Positions 1 through 7,954 of a stretch of 28,456 nt of DNA are shown here, piece by piece. The notes under the pieces were generated by a model. It searched no databases, was not told the origin of the DNA, and saw only the letters and a list, made by a program, of their open reading frames with translations. The DNA lies in contig JAIRNQ010000198.1 in NCBI GenBank assembly GCA_031257955.1, positions 1 to 28,456 of the forward strand, given 5' to 3'. Source of the DNA: Deltaproteobacteria bacterium. GTDB taxonomy: Bacteria; Desulfobacterota; Desulfarculia; Adiutricales; Adiutricaceae. How positions within the stretch are numbered: the stretch's first letter is position 1; each line of letters starts with the position of its first letter. The position numbers and the translations under genes were made by a program.

Positions 1-119
1 ATACCCGGGGCGACCTTAGCGGCGGCGACCATACCCGGGGCGACCTTAGCGGCGGCGACCATACCCGGGGCGACCTTAGCGGCGGCGACCATACCCGGGG
101 CGACCTTACTTGGGGCGGC
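1..119. repeat. 30-bp tandem repeat, three full copies plus a partial one
   Basis: Three identical 30-base units start at 1, 31 and 61, and a fourth at 91 matches for about 17 bases before diverging. The array may continue to the left of the window. Copies follow each other without unique spacers, so it is not a CRISPR array. It ends about 95 bases before larE. Confidence 0.95.
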
Positions 120-214
120 ATTCAGGGCCCCGCCTTCCTGGGGCACCCCCAGCCAGAGCCGTTTAGCGTCTGTGGTTTAACGTTCAAGGTACTATAAACC
201 GAAAGTCAAGGATT

Positions 215-1072
215 ATGGAAACCCTTTCTATTCCCCAGAGTGTTTTGGACAAGGAAGCCCGACTTAAAGGCATCCTCCTCGAGTTAGGGAGCGTGGCCGT
301 GGCCTTCTCCGGGGGCGTGGACTCAAGTTTTTTGTCGGCCGTCTGCGCCCAAACCCTACCCGGGCGCACCGTTTTGGTGACCGGCCGTTCGGCCAGCTTT
401 CCCGAGAGGGAAAGGACGGCGGCCGGCGCCTTGGCCCGAGAACTGGGCCTCAAGCATGTCGTGGTTGACTCGGAGGAGCTTAATTTGGAAGGCTTTTCCC
501 AAAACCCGCCCAACCGCTGCTACCTTTGCAAGCTGGCCCTATTCGGTAAGATCAAGGCCGTGGCCGAAGCCGAGGGAGTTAACCAAGTAATCGAAGCCTC
601 CAACGCCGACGACGAAGGCGACTATCGCCCTGGGCTTACGGCCATAAGCGAGCTGGGGATTAGAAGCCCCTTACGCGAAGCCCGCCTGGAAAAGAGCGAG
701 ATTCGCCTTCTCTCCAAACGGCTGGGGCTTTCCACCTGGGACAAGCCTTCTTTCGCTTGTCTGGCCTCCCGTTTTCCTTACGGAGAGACCATTACGGTCG
801 AGCGCCTGGAACGGGTGGACAAGGCCGAAAGTTTTTTGCTTCAGCTGGGCCTAAAGCAAGTTAGGGTCCGGTTCCACGACCAAGGCGAACTGGCCAGGAT
901 CGAGACCGACGACGAGGGCTTGGCCTTACTGATGGAACCGGCCATCCGGCCCAAGGTGGCCGAGCGCTTCCGCTCGCTGGGCTTTCTCTACTCGGCCGTG
1001 GACATTACCGGCTACAGGACCGGTAGCATGAACCTGACCTTGCCTGAGGGCCAAGGCAAACGGCCTGACTAG
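215..1072 (+). CDS. larE: ATP-dependent sacrificial sulfur transferase LarE
   Basis: LarE is a PP-loop enzyme that adenylates and thiolates the nicotinate-derived precursor of the nickel-pincer nucleotide cofactor of lactate racemase-type enzymes. The 285-residue product has the PP-loop motif SGGVDSS at residues 32-38, a CYLC pair (C102, C105) and a third cysteine, C182, in ACLASRFPYG. C182 sits where the sacrificial cysteine of the classical enzyme is found. Three cysteines fit the cluster-type LarE described from Thermotoga, which carries a [4Fe-4S] cluster and need not destroy itself. The ATG follows AAGGA with a spacing of only 2 bases, which is short, but the N-terminus aligns with the family. 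No larA, larB or larC lies beside it, so partners must be elsewhere or the product serves another nickel-pincer enzyme. Confidence 0.9.
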   Translation: METLSIPQSVLDKEARLKGILLELGSVAVAFSGGVDSSFLSAVCAQTLPGRTVLVTGRSASFPERERTAAGALARELGLKHVVVDSEELNLEGFSQNPPNRCYLCKLALFGKIKAVAEAEGVNQVIEASNADDEGDYRPGLTAISELGIRSPLREARLEKSEIRLLSKRLGLSTWDKPSFACLASRFPYGETITVERLERVDKAESFLLQLGLKQVRVRFHDQGELARIETDDEGLALLMEPAIRPKVAERFRSLGFLYSAVDITGYRTGSMNLTLPEGQGKRPD

Positions 1073-1076
1073 TCGC

Positions 1077-1133
1077 GGCATTCAGCGGGAGATGCGGCAC
1101 TTAAAGGGAGATGCGACACTTAGAGGGAGTACG
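1077..1133. repeat. 19-bp imperfect tandem repeat, three copies
   Basis: Units start at 1077, 1096 and 1115. Copies 1 and 2 share the GGGAGATGC end and copy 3 is more diverged. The array begins 5 bases after the larE stop. The rest of the gap to 1346 shows no convincing gene; the short frames there are G/R/P-rich and lack ribosome sites. Confidence 0.8.
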
Positions 1134-1346
1134 TGTTCGCCAATTATCGTGAGTGAAATCTGGATTGCGGCCACAACGCGAAAATGAAACGACGGGGATT
1201 GTTAATTTTACGACGGGCGGGCGGTTCTTGGAATGAATGGGGGCAAAGCCGGGGCCAGGGCCAAGGCCCGGACCTTAGGCCGGGCGTTTCGGGACGGACG
1301 CGGTCCGGTGAAGGGGATTGTGGGATAGGAAAGGCGGTGGGACGGT

Positions 1347-1383
1347 TCCCCCAAAACCCCCAAGCGGTGGGGATTTTGGGGGA
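1347..1383 (-). terminator. GC-rich hairpin just after the cyclophilin gene
   Basis: TCCCCCAAAACCCCC (1347-1361) pairs with GGGGATTTTGGGGGA (1369-1383) around a 7-base loop with one bulged A. It lies 8 bases beyond the minus-strand cyclophilin stop codon. No clear U-run follows on that strand, so it may act as a 3'-end stabiliser or a weak terminator. Confidence 0.5.
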
Positions 1384-1391
1384 GGGATGGA

Positions 1392-1952
1392 TTACTCGCC
1401 CACAACGGTAATCTTTTCGACTTTCACGTCGGTCAGGGGACGGTCGTTTTGGTTGGTTTCCACCTTGCCGATGGCCTGAACCACGTCAAGGCCCTCAACG
1501 ACGTGGCCGAAGATGGCGTGGCGGTTGTCCAGCCAGTCGGTCGGGGCCAAGGTGATAAAAAACTGCGAGCCGCCCGTGTTGGGGCCGCGGTTGGCCATGG
1601 AAAGGATTCCCGGGGCGTTGTGGGCCAAGCCGGGGCCAAACTCGTCTTTGATCTCGTAGCCGGGCCCGCCGGTGCCGTTGCCAACGGGATCGCCGCCCTG
1701 GATCATGAAGCCATCTATGACCCGGTGAAAAACCGTTCCATCGTAAAAGTTTTTCTTGACCAGGGTCAGAAAATTCTCCGTGGTCACGGGGGCCAAGTCG
1801 TCATAGGTTTCGACGATGAAGTTGCCCGCCGACGTTTGGAACTGGACCTTGGTCCTCTTGGCCTGGGCGCTTAAATTGGTCGAGGTAAAAAAAACAAAAG
1901 CGGCCACCGTGGCCAAGACTAAAAAGTAAACCATTTTAAATCTCTTTTCCAT
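1392..1952 (-). CDS. secreted cyclophilin-type peptidyl-prolyl cis-trans isomerase
   Basis: This is a cyclophilin that isomerises X-Pro bonds, and it probably acts in the periplasm. The 186-residue product starts with a basic, hydrophobic signal region (residues about 1-30, ending NLSAQA). The cyclophilin fold follows, with the catalytic FHR at 75-77, QGGDP at 85-89, MANRGPNTGGSQFFI near 119-133 and W140 in the drug-site position. An alternative start is M7, but ATG 1952 has an AAGGTG ribosome site about 6 bases upstream. It is transcribed alone, divergently from anything to its right, from a promoter candidate at 1988-2015. The family call is firm. The exact paralog name (PpiA-like) and periplasmic location are inferred from the signal peptide. 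Confidence 0.92.
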   Translation of the reverse strand: MEKRFKMVYFLVLATVAAFVFFTSTNLSAQAKRTKVQFQTSAGNFIVETYDDLAPVTTENFLTLVKKNFYDGTVFHRVIDGFMIQGGDPVGNGTGGPGYEIKDEFGPGLAHNAPGILSMANRGPNTGGSQFFITLAPTDWLDNRHAIFGHVVEGLDVVQAIGKVETNQNDRPLTDVKVEKITVVGE

Positions 1953-1987
1953 GAAACACCTTAAAAGAAACTTTTAAGAAAATGTGG

Positions 1988-2016
1988 ATTATTGCCATTT
2001 TCAAATAAATGGCAAT
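1988..2016 (-). promoter_or_regulatory. promoter overlapped by a 10-bp palindrome (putative operator)
   Basis: On the minus strand TTGCCA (2010-2015) and AATAAT (1988-1993) are separated by 16 bases, giving good -35 and -10 hexamers with a start near 1981 and a short leader before the cyclophilin ATG. The inverted repeat ATTGCCATTT / AAATGGCAAT (1991-2000 and 2007-2016) covers the -35 and reaches into the -10. A second inverted repeat, ATTCGAT / ATCGAAT (2041-2047 and 2052-2058), lies just upstream. This arrangement is typical of repressor control. The regulator is unknown. Confidence 0.5.
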
Positions 2017-2285
2017 ATTGGATAAAATGCGGACTATATGATTCGATAAAAATCGAATGAGTGTCACTGAGACAAGTTTAAATGGTCAGTCGCGACCGGT
2101 TAAGGGCTTGGCCATGCTTAGCGCCCAGGCGGTCGCGGGCGCCCAGTTTTAGAGGCCCTGGACAGGGCCCCGCTCAAACTCGGCCGGGATTACCCGCATT
2201 ATACCGCGGTCGGGGCCAAGTAGCCACAGCCAAAGCCGAAAGCGGCCGGAAGGCCCTGGGCTGCCGGATTGGCGAATAAAAAAAG
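2017..2285. other. intergenic stretch without a convincing gene
   Basis: The left part (to about 2080) is AT-rich and regulatory in look, and the right part is GC-rich. The only frame, 2082-2279, encodes an R/P/G-rich product with no recognisable family and no good ribosome site. It does end just before the terminator at 2286, so a short transcript cannot be excluded. Confidence 0.4.
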
Positions 2286-2323
2286 GCCCATGGAAAGGTC
2301 GCTAACCATGGGCTTTTGGTTTT
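2278..2323 (-). terminator. bidirectional intrinsic terminator
   Basis: GCCCATGG (2286-2293) pairs perfectly with CCATGGGC (2306-2313). An A-run (2278-2284) precedes the stem on the plus strand, which is a long U-run on the minus strand, and TTTTGGTTTT follows on the plus strand. It therefore works best on the minus strand, where it would end the tRNA-Pro transcript. It could also stop plus-strand transcription. Confidence 0.85.
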
Positions 2324-2401
2324 GGAATGAGTATTGTTTTGCATGGTATTACTAAATATTAATGGCGTTGTGCAACAAAATCACGTAATCTACTGAATTT
2401 A

Positions 2402-2479
<78 letters not shown>

Positions 2480-2584
2480 CCACCGTCGCCGCGAATCGGC
2501 CAAAACGGAAAATGCCCGCCTTGTCGGCCAAAGATGGGGCCTTGGCCGATTGTCCCGAGCCTAGCTCGGTTCGCGGACCGACTG

Positions 2585-2613
2585 ATTGTATCTAAGATAC
2601 CCCTAAAAGTCTA
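2585..2613 (-). promoter_or_regulatory. possible promoter for tRNA-Pro
   Basis: On the minus strand TAGACT (2608-2613), a 17-base spacer and TACAAT (2585-2590) resemble -35 and -10 boxes. It would give a 5' leader of about 100 bases before the tRNA, which is long, so the assignment is tentative. Confidence 0.35.
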
Positions 2614-2694
2614 GACCGTTTTTTGGGTGACCCGGGCCTTTCTCGCGGACGGGACGAGAGGCCGAGGGAGGCTGAGGCGAGGCTTTCGCGGACC

Positions 2695-2723
2695 TTGTAT
2701 TTTATCGTGAATTTATTTATATT
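2695..2723 (+). promoter_or_regulatory. possible promoter upstream of tyrS
   Basis: TTGTAT (2695-2700), a 17-base spacer and TATATT (2718-2723) lie in a local AT-rich patch between GC-rich flanks. A start near 2730 would give tyrS a leader of about 350 bases. I looked for a T-box core in that leader and did not find one. Confidence 0.35.
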
Positions 2724-3084
2724 GTAACGTTAGAATCAAAACTGGCGTTCTTCGTCCGGATTCGATTTTATAAAACGCGTCGATTTGTTTGGCGCCCTTG
2801 CCCTTGGACTTGGGACTTGGACTTGGCCCTGGGCGGGCCAGGGGTTGGTTTAGAGACGGCCTGGGGCTTGTTTGGGGCTGGTTTATAACCGGCTTGGTTG
2901 AATCGACCAAATCAGAGTAATTTATCAAATACTGAAACGCTTAACCTCGAGCGGCTAGGCCACCGCGGGTGACCGGGGCTGGCGGCGGGGTTGAGTATTC
3001 GGGGAAGGCGGGGCCTTCCTGGGTCCGGGCGGCTTGGGCGAAACGGAACCGAAAAAGTTATATGTTAAAGAGAGTTTTTTTGGC
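2724..3084. other. intergenic leader region before tyrS, no gene seen
   Basis: The stretch holds a 13-base direct duplication built on CTTGGACTTGG (near 2803-2826) and a GC-rich tail. The minus-strand frame 2713-2928 encodes a P/S/K-rich product of no recognisable family and is probably fortuitous. Confidence 0.4.
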
Positions 3085-4380
3085 ATGACCCGCGAGAACA
3101 CCTACAAGACACTTCTGGACCGCGGATTCATATACCAAACCACCGACGAAACGGCCCTGACTGACCTTTTCGCCCAGAAAGAAGTCACCGGCTACGTGGG
3201 CTTTGACGCCACGGCCGATTCGCTGCACGTGGGGCACCTATTGCCCTTGATGGCCTTGTCTTGGATGGACAAGACGGGACATAGGCCCATCGCCCTGATC
3301 GGCGGCGGGACCTCCATGGTCGGGGATCCCAGCGGTCGGTCGGAGGCCCGCAAGCTTATGACCGTGGCCACCATCAACCAAAATTTGGAAGGCATCAGGC
3401 CCCAAGCCCAGAGGTTCCTGTCCCTGGAAGACGGGCGGGCCTCTCTGATAGACAACAGCCAATGGCTACTGTCACTTAATTACGTGGAGTTTTTAAGGGA
3501 TATCGGTCGCCACTTTTCCGTTAACCGGATGATTACGGCCGATTGCTACAAAAGCCGCTTGGAAACGGGGCTGTCTTTTCTGGAGTTCAACTATATGGTC
3601 ATGCAGGCCTACGATTTCCTGGTCCTGTATGAAACCAAAAACAACATACTTCAGCTGGGCGGGCAAGACCAGTGGGGCAACATCGTGGCCGGGGTGGAAC
3701 TTATCCGCCGCGTACACGGCGGCGAGGCCTACGGTTTAACCATGCCGTTGCTGCTTGACCCCAGAACTGGCGACAAATTCGGCAAGACCAACGCCGGGGC
3801 GGTCTGGCTCAGCTCGGAAAAAACCTCCGTCTACGATTTTTATCAGTTCTGGCGCAACATCGACGATCAGGAAGCCGGACGTCTCCTCTTGCTTTTCACC
3901 TTTCTGCCTTTGGAAGAATGTCGCTACTTGGCCACCAGACCCGGCAACCTCATAAACAGGGCCAAAGAAATCCTGGCCTACGAGGTAACCTCCATCTGCC
4001 ATGGCCACCAAGCCGCCGCCGAGGCTTATGCCGCTTCGGTCAAGGCCTTTGGGCCGGCCGATCCCACGGGCGAGGTGGAGACCTCCTCAAAAATCGCCTC
4101 GGTGCCGTCGGTGCCTCTTGAGGCCGAGTTGCCCTCGATCGACATACCCCTCAAGGATCTTGAGGCCGCCGATCTGGCCCAGCTGTTCGTCATGGCCAAA
4201 CTCTGTTCCTCCAAAGGCGAGGCCAGGCGGCTCATACGCCAAGGCGGGGCCTATATCGACAACCAGGCCGTGAGTTTGGACGACGAGGTGGGCTCACTGG
4301 TCGGGGCGGGCTGGCTCAAAACCGGCCGGGCCGTTCTCAGGGCCGGCAAAAAACGCTACATGACGGTCAAGGTCTCCTGA
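3085..4380 (+). CDS. tyrS: tyrosyl-tRNA synthetase
   Basis: This class I synthetase charges tRNA-Tyr with tyrosine in the cytoplasm. From ATG 3085 the product has 431 residues, the usual length. The N-terminus matches the family, GYVGFDATADSLHVGH carries the HIGH-type motif (48-51), GDPSGR follows, GGQDQWGN is the tyrosine/ATP-site motif, and KFGKT (231-235) stands for KMSKS. An S4 RNA-binding domain (about 360-431) closes the protein. An in-frame TTG at 3034 would add 17 residues with no similarity to the family. ATG 3085 has AAAGAGAG 10 bases upstream and is preferred. The NUDIX gene follows after 129 bases. Confidence 0.95.
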   Translation: MTRENTYKTLLDRGFIYQTTDETALTDLFAQKEVTGYVGFDATADSLHVGHLLPLMALSWMDKTGHRPIALIGGGTSMVGDPSGRSEARKLMTVATINQNLEGIRPQAQRFLSLEDGRASLIDNSQWLLSLNYVEFLRDIGRHFSVNRMITADCYKSRLETGLSFLEFNYMVMQAYDFLVLYETKNNILQLGGQDQWGNIVAGVELIRRVHGGEAYGLTMPLLLDPRTGDKFGKTNAGAVWLSSEKTSVYDFYQFWRNIDDQEAGRLLLLFTFLPLEECRYLATRPGNLINRAKEILAYEVTSICHGHQAAAEAYAASVKAFGPADPTGEVETSSKIASVPSVPLEAELPSIDIPLKDLEAADLAQLFVMAKLCSSKGEARRLIRQGGAYIDNQAVSLDDEVGSLVGAGWLKTGRAVLRAGKKRYMTVKVS

Positions 4381-4509
4381 ACCTGGTCCCGGGCCATGGC
4401 CAGGGCCAGGGGGCGAAGCGGGCGAGCGGGCGAGCGGGCTGGCCGAGACGGCCGGCCTTCGGCCGGGCGGAGGATTCGGAAGGGGGCAACACCGTGAAGG
4501 TTGGGATAA
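4381..4509. repeat. short 8-bp tandem repeat and hairpin between tyrS and the NUDIX gene
   Basis: An octamer GCGAGCGG-type unit repeats two to three times near 4416-4438, followed by palindromic GGCCG/CGGCC blocks around 4441-4475. No gene lies in it. The NUDIX ribosome site (AAGG at about 4498) is at its end. Confidence 0.5.
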
Positions 4510-5070
4510 ATGAGCAAGCTTAAGCCTTGGCGGGTCATCGATCGTTCCGAGACGCTTACCACGCCCGTCTTCCAAGTGGTCAAGCACCTTTGCGTTTCGC
4601 CCAAGGATGGGCTGGAAAAGTCCTTCGTGACCCTCAGTGCCCCGGAATGGGTTAACGTCATTCCCATTACCAATGACGGAATGGTCGTTTTGGTTAACCA
4701 GTTCAGGCACGGCACTGAAGAGTTTTCCCTGGAGTTGCCGGGTGGGGTATGCGAGTTGGGCCAGACCACCCTGGAGACGGCTAAGCGGGAGCTTATGGAA
4801 GAGACCGGCTACTCATCGGATGATTTCAGCCTTTTGTGCTCGCTAAAACCCAACCCGGCCCTCTTTGGCAACTCCATACACACCTATGTGGCCAGGGGGG
4901 CGGAACGCACTGGGGAAACCCACTTCGACGAAAACGAGGATCTCGAACAGACCTTGGTCTCGCTGGCCGAGCTGAAAGCCATGATCCTGGACGGCCGCAT
5001 AGACCATGCCCTGATGGTGGCGGCCATAGGCCTTTTTTTGGCCCGCGAAGGCCAAGCCGGCCGGCCCTAA
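4510..5070 (+). CDS. NUDIX hydrolase, ADP-ribose pyrophosphatase-like
   Basis: This 186-residue NUDIX protein probably cleaves a nucleoside diphosphate linked to another moiety, most like ADP-sugar pyrophosphatases. The segment VLVNQFRHGTEEFSLELPGG is typical of that subgroup: an R near the substrate and an ELPGG strand leading into the Nudix helix. The Nudix box runs from G79 to G100 and ends RELMEETGY (93-101), so the metal-binding Glu cluster (E94, E97, E98) is intact. The first box Glu (GX5E) is replaced by Gln, Q85. That position is not the main metal ligand, so activity is likely kept. The start ATG 4510 follows AAGGTTGGGATAA. Substrate is inferred from family only. Confidence 0.85.
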   Translation: MSKLKPWRVIDRSETLTTPVFQVVKHLCVSPKDGLEKSFVTLSAPEWVNVIPITNDGMVVLVNQFRHGTEEFSLELPGGVCELGQTTLETAKRELMEETGYSSDDFSLLCSLKPNPALFGNSIHTYVARGAERTGETHFDENEDLEQTLVSLAELKAMILDGRIDHALMVAAIGLFLAREGQAGRP

Positions 5071-5148
5071 GGCCGCGGACGGCCTTCGTTACCACGCCAC
5101 AAACATCGGGAGCCCCGGGGCTTCCCGCAAATATACTGAGAGGCGCGT

Positions 5149-5760
5149 ATGAAACGTTTAACGCTTACGATTTTGGCCGTCATTCTGGCCGCCGCTTTGG
5201 CCGGCTGCGGGGTGGGCAGCGGGAAACGCTTAAACCTGGATTTCCGGCCCCAGGGCGGCCTACAACTGACCACCGGCGTCGTCCAGTTGGTGGTGGTCGA
5301 TAACCGGACCAACAAAAGCTTAGTGGGCCCAGCCGCCACGGCCAGAGAACTTTTGAAGGAAAGCCAGACGGGTCTCTTGGATCTGACCACGACCATGCCC
5401 AACGGCACGACCATCTCCCTGAGCCACCTGTCGGTTCCGGCCCTGGTCTTCGAGTCGGTAAAAAATAAGCTGGCCACCCTGGGGGTGACCGGTAACCCGG
5501 ACACGGCCGGGGCCAAGGCCCGGGTCACGGTCTACGTGACCGAGTTCCTCATTGACGTTGAAGGCAACGATTACGTGGGCCGGGTGGCCATGCGGGCGGT
5601 AATCGATCGACCGGGCATACAAACAATACATAACACCGTGGCCAGCGCCCAGGGGAGCAAGTTTAAGCTGGTCGGGGACATGGGGGCCAGCGATCCCCTA
5701 AGCGACGCTTTGAACAAATGCGTGAACAGCCTGGACTTCTCGGGAATAAACACATTTTAA
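5149..5760 (+). CDS. YajG-like outer-membrane lipoprotein
   Basis: The 203-residue product begins with a classical lipoprotein signal (MKR, hydrophobic core, lipobox LAGC with C20), so it should be lipidated and anchored in the envelope. The order of the remainder resembles the YajG lipoprotein family as I recall it: a VVDNRTNKSLVG strand, then a helix region SLSHLSVPALVFESVKNKL, a strand pair ARVTVYVTEFLIDVEG, and a C-terminal helix DPLSDALNKCVNSL. YajG's function is not established. A GAGAGG ribosome site precedes the ATG. It follows the NUDIX gene by 78 bases that contain a CGGGAGCCCC/GGGGCTTCCCG palindrome (5107-5127). The lipoprotein call is firm and the family call is moderate. Confidence 0.75.
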   Translation: MKRLTLTILAVILAAALAGCGVGSGKRLNLDFRPQGGLQLTTGVVQLVVVDNRTNKSLVGPAATARELLKESQTGLLDLTTTMPNGTTISLSHLSVPALVFESVKNKLATLGVTGNPDTAGAKARVTVYVTEFLIDVEGNDYVGRVAMRAVIDRPGIQTIHNTVASAQGSKFKLVGDMGASDPLSDALNKCVNSLDFSGINTF

Positions 5761-5857
5761 CGGGAGGCTCGGCTTACCCATTACCTACCGCCAACGCTTA
5801 GGCACGCCTTCAGGGGCGCGCCTACTTTTCCCCGGAACTATCGCCTTTGGCCGGGGG

Positions 5858-5967
5858 CCGGGACCCGTTGGCCTTGGCCAGATTCGGCCGGGGCCGGGAC
5901 CCGCTGGCCTTGGCCAGATTCGGCCGGGGGCCGGGACCCGTTGGCCTTGGCCAGATTCGGCCGGGGG
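5858..5967. repeat. 36-37-bp tandem repeat, three copies
   Basis: Units begin at 5858, 5894 and 5931, each running from CCGGGACCCG through TTGGCCTTGGCCAGATTCGG to a G-run. They differ by one base substitution and one G. The array fills much of the 271-base gap before RNase J. Frames across it read in all phases and simply reflect the repeat. Confidence 0.95.
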
Positions 5968-6031
5968 CTTCGGAAATGCCGAAGTAAACCGCTTTTCCGA
6001 AAACAAGGAACGCAAAGCTCAATAGATACAT

Positions 6032-7744
6032 ATGTCAGAACGAAACGAAATCGAGGGTGCCTCAAATTCCCTTGACATCATACCCTTAGGCGGGCTGGAG
6101 GAAATAGGCCTTAACTGCACCGCCTTGGTTTACGGCCGAGACATTTTGGTCATAGACGCCGGGCTCATGTTCCCCGAGGTTAAGCAACCCGGTGTGGATC
6201 TGGTGGTTCCGGACTTTTCTTTCCTGAAGAACAACGCCGACCGGGTCTTGGGACTGATACTGACCCACGGCCACGAGGATCACATCGGGGCCCTGGCCCA
6301 TTTTCTCAAGGACGTTCCCACTACCGTTTACGGGACTCGCTTGACCTTGGCCATGTCCATGGACCGGCTTGACGAGTACCAAGTGCCGGTCCCGCCCCTG
6401 GTGGTCGTCCGGCCCCGGCAAACGGCCAAACTGGGCCCTTTCGAGGTCGAATTCATAGGGGTTAACCACAGTATCCTAGACGGCGTGGGCTTGGCCGTGA
6501 CCACCCCCCTGGGGGTAATCATCCACACCGGGGACTTCAAGATAGACCCCTGCGCCCCGCCGGCCGAAAGAACCGACCTCTTCACCTTCGCCCGTTACGG
6601 CGAAAGCGGGGTGCTGGCCCTCCTGTCCGATTCCACCAACTCGGACGTGCCCGGCCATAGCCTGAGCGAGGTCGAGGTCGGGCGGGCCCTGACTTCCCTC
6701 TTCCAGATGGCCAAAGGCAGGATCATTCTGGCCTGCTTCGCCTCCAGCTTGGCCCGCATCAGGCAGGTGGCCCTGGCCGCCCAAAACTCGGGTCGCAAGC
6801 TTCTCTTCGACGGTAGAAGCATGCTCAACTCCGTTTCCCTGGGCTGCCAAGTCGGCTACTTGAACCTTGAGGAAGGCGCGGTCGTTGAGATCGACGAGGC
6901 CATGGCGCTGCCGGACGATAAATTGGTGGTGGTGGCCACCGGCAGCCAGGGGGAACCTTTATCGGCCTTGGCCAGGATGGCCTCCGGGGAACACAAACAC
7001 ATCAAAGTCGACCAAGGGGACACGATCATCTTTTCGGCCAGGGTTATCCCCGGAAACGAGCGGGCCATCCTAACCCTCACCAACCTCTTCCACGGGATAG
7101 GGGCCACCGTGGTCGATAGCCGATACCACACGGTACACGCCTCGGGGCACGGCCAGATGGAGGAGCTGAAATTGATGCTCGATTTGACCAAGCCCAAGTA
7201 CCTGATCCCCATACACGGCGAGCCCCAACACGTTTTGAAACACGCCGCCCTGGCCATGGAAACGGGCATGGAAGCGGACCGAATCAAGATACTAAAAGAC
7301 GGCCAGCGTCTCATGTTCACCCCCAACGGGAGCTGCCAATTGGGCGCCCCTATCCACACCGGGCGCATGGTCGTTGACGGCAACCGCCTGGGCCAAGCGG
7401 ACGATCCGGTTCTTCGCAGCCGCCTGAGCCTGGCCGAAATGGGCTTGGTTTACGTAATCTTGGTTTTAAACGCCAAGGATCTTTCCCTGGCCGCGCCGCC
7501 GCAAGTGAACATCCACGCCCTCCACTATGAGGACGAACCCCATTTGGAATCGGAGGCCGTGGAAACGACCGAATTGACCCTGGAGGAGTGGCGAGAGAAA
7601 CAAATGCCCCCAGACGATTTCGATCTGTCAAATCTCATCGACAACGTCAAACGGAACGTTAGACGGCTGTTTAAGCGGGCCATAAGCCGAAAGCCGCTTA
7701 TCTTTACCGAAGTGATTTTTATCGGCGATGGGGAAGACGGGTAA
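6032..7744 (+). CDS. rnj: ribonuclease J
   Basis: RNase J is a metallo-beta-lactamase / beta-CASP nuclease with 5'-3' exonuclease and endonuclease activity in mRNA decay and RNA maturation. The 570-residue product is full length. The metal motif HGHEDH lies at 79-84, HTGDFKID and SDSTNSDVPG mark the metallo-beta-lactamase and beta-CASP core, HASGHGQ and IPIHGEPQH are the late beta-CASP motifs, and a C-terminal domain follows (about 455-570). No strong ribosome site is near ATG 6032; AAGGAACG is about 20 bases away. The N-terminus nevertheless fits the family. It stands alone after the triplicated repeat. Confidence 0.95.
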   Translation: MSERNEIEGASNSLDIIPLGGLEEIGLNCTALVYGRDILVIDAGLMFPEVKQPGVDLVVPDFSFLKNNADRVLGLILTHGHEDHIGALAHFLKDVPTTVYGTRLTLAMSMDRLDEYQVPVPPLVVVRPRQTAKLGPFEVEFIGVNHSILDGVGLAVTTPLGVIIHTGDFKIDPCAPPAERTDLFTFARYGESGVLALLSDSTNSDVPGHSLSEVEVGRALTSLFQMAKGRIILACFASSLARIRQVALAAQNSGRKLLFDGRSMLNSVSLGCQVGYLNLEEGAVVEIDEAMALPDDKLVVVATGSQGEPLSALARMASGEHKHIKVDQGDTIIFSARVIPGNERAILTLTNLFHGIGATVVDSRYHTVHASGHGQMEELKLMLDLTKPKYLIPIHGEPQHVLKHAALAMETGMEADRIKILKDGQRLMFTPNGSCQLGAPIHTGRMVVDGNRLGQADDPVLRSRLSLAEMGLVYVILVLNAKDLSLAAPPQVNIHALHYEDEPHLESEAVETTELTLEEWREKQMPPDDFDLSNLIDNVKRNVRRLFKRAISRKPLIFTEVIFIGDGEDG

Positions 7745-7770
7745 CCGCCCGAATCCAAAACCAAGTTAAG

Positions 7771-7854
7771 GCCATATGGACGGTACCATATGGCCAGAGC
7801 CGTATGGACGGTACCATATGGCCAGAGCCGTTTGGACGGTGCCATATGGCCAGA
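7771..7854. repeat. 28-bp tandem repeat, three copies, rich in CCATATGG palindromes
   Basis: Units start at 7771, 7799 and 7827, directly adjoining. Each ends in CCATATGGCCAGA and holds GGACGGT; copy 1 has two CCATATGG palindromes flanking ACGGTA. The array lies 100 bases upstream of the Sel1-protein start and could fold into serial hairpins or bind a regulator. Confidence 0.95.
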
Positions 7855-7954
7855 GACTAGAATCCCAAGACCTTATCCCATTGGTCAACCTTCCCATGGC
7901 GCTCGCTCTGACGGTTGGTTGGCTTTAAATGATCATTGGCGTAAAGGACTAACC

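Noticed and set aside
1..119. Possible CRISPR array at the left edge
   Set aside because: The 30-base units adjoin directly with no unique spacers, and no cas gene is nearby.
2713..2928. Minus-strand frame rich in P, S and K
   Set aside because: No family resemblance and no ribosome site; it lies in the likely tyrS leader.
2724..3084. T-box riboswitch in the long tyrS leader
   Set aside because: The conserved T-box core sequence is not found, and no terminator/antiterminator pair is evident.
5785..6065. Overlapping minus-strand frames with repeated GRIWPRPTGPGP blocks
   Set aside because: They are translations of the 36-37-bp repeat in all phases and reach into the start of the RNase J gene.
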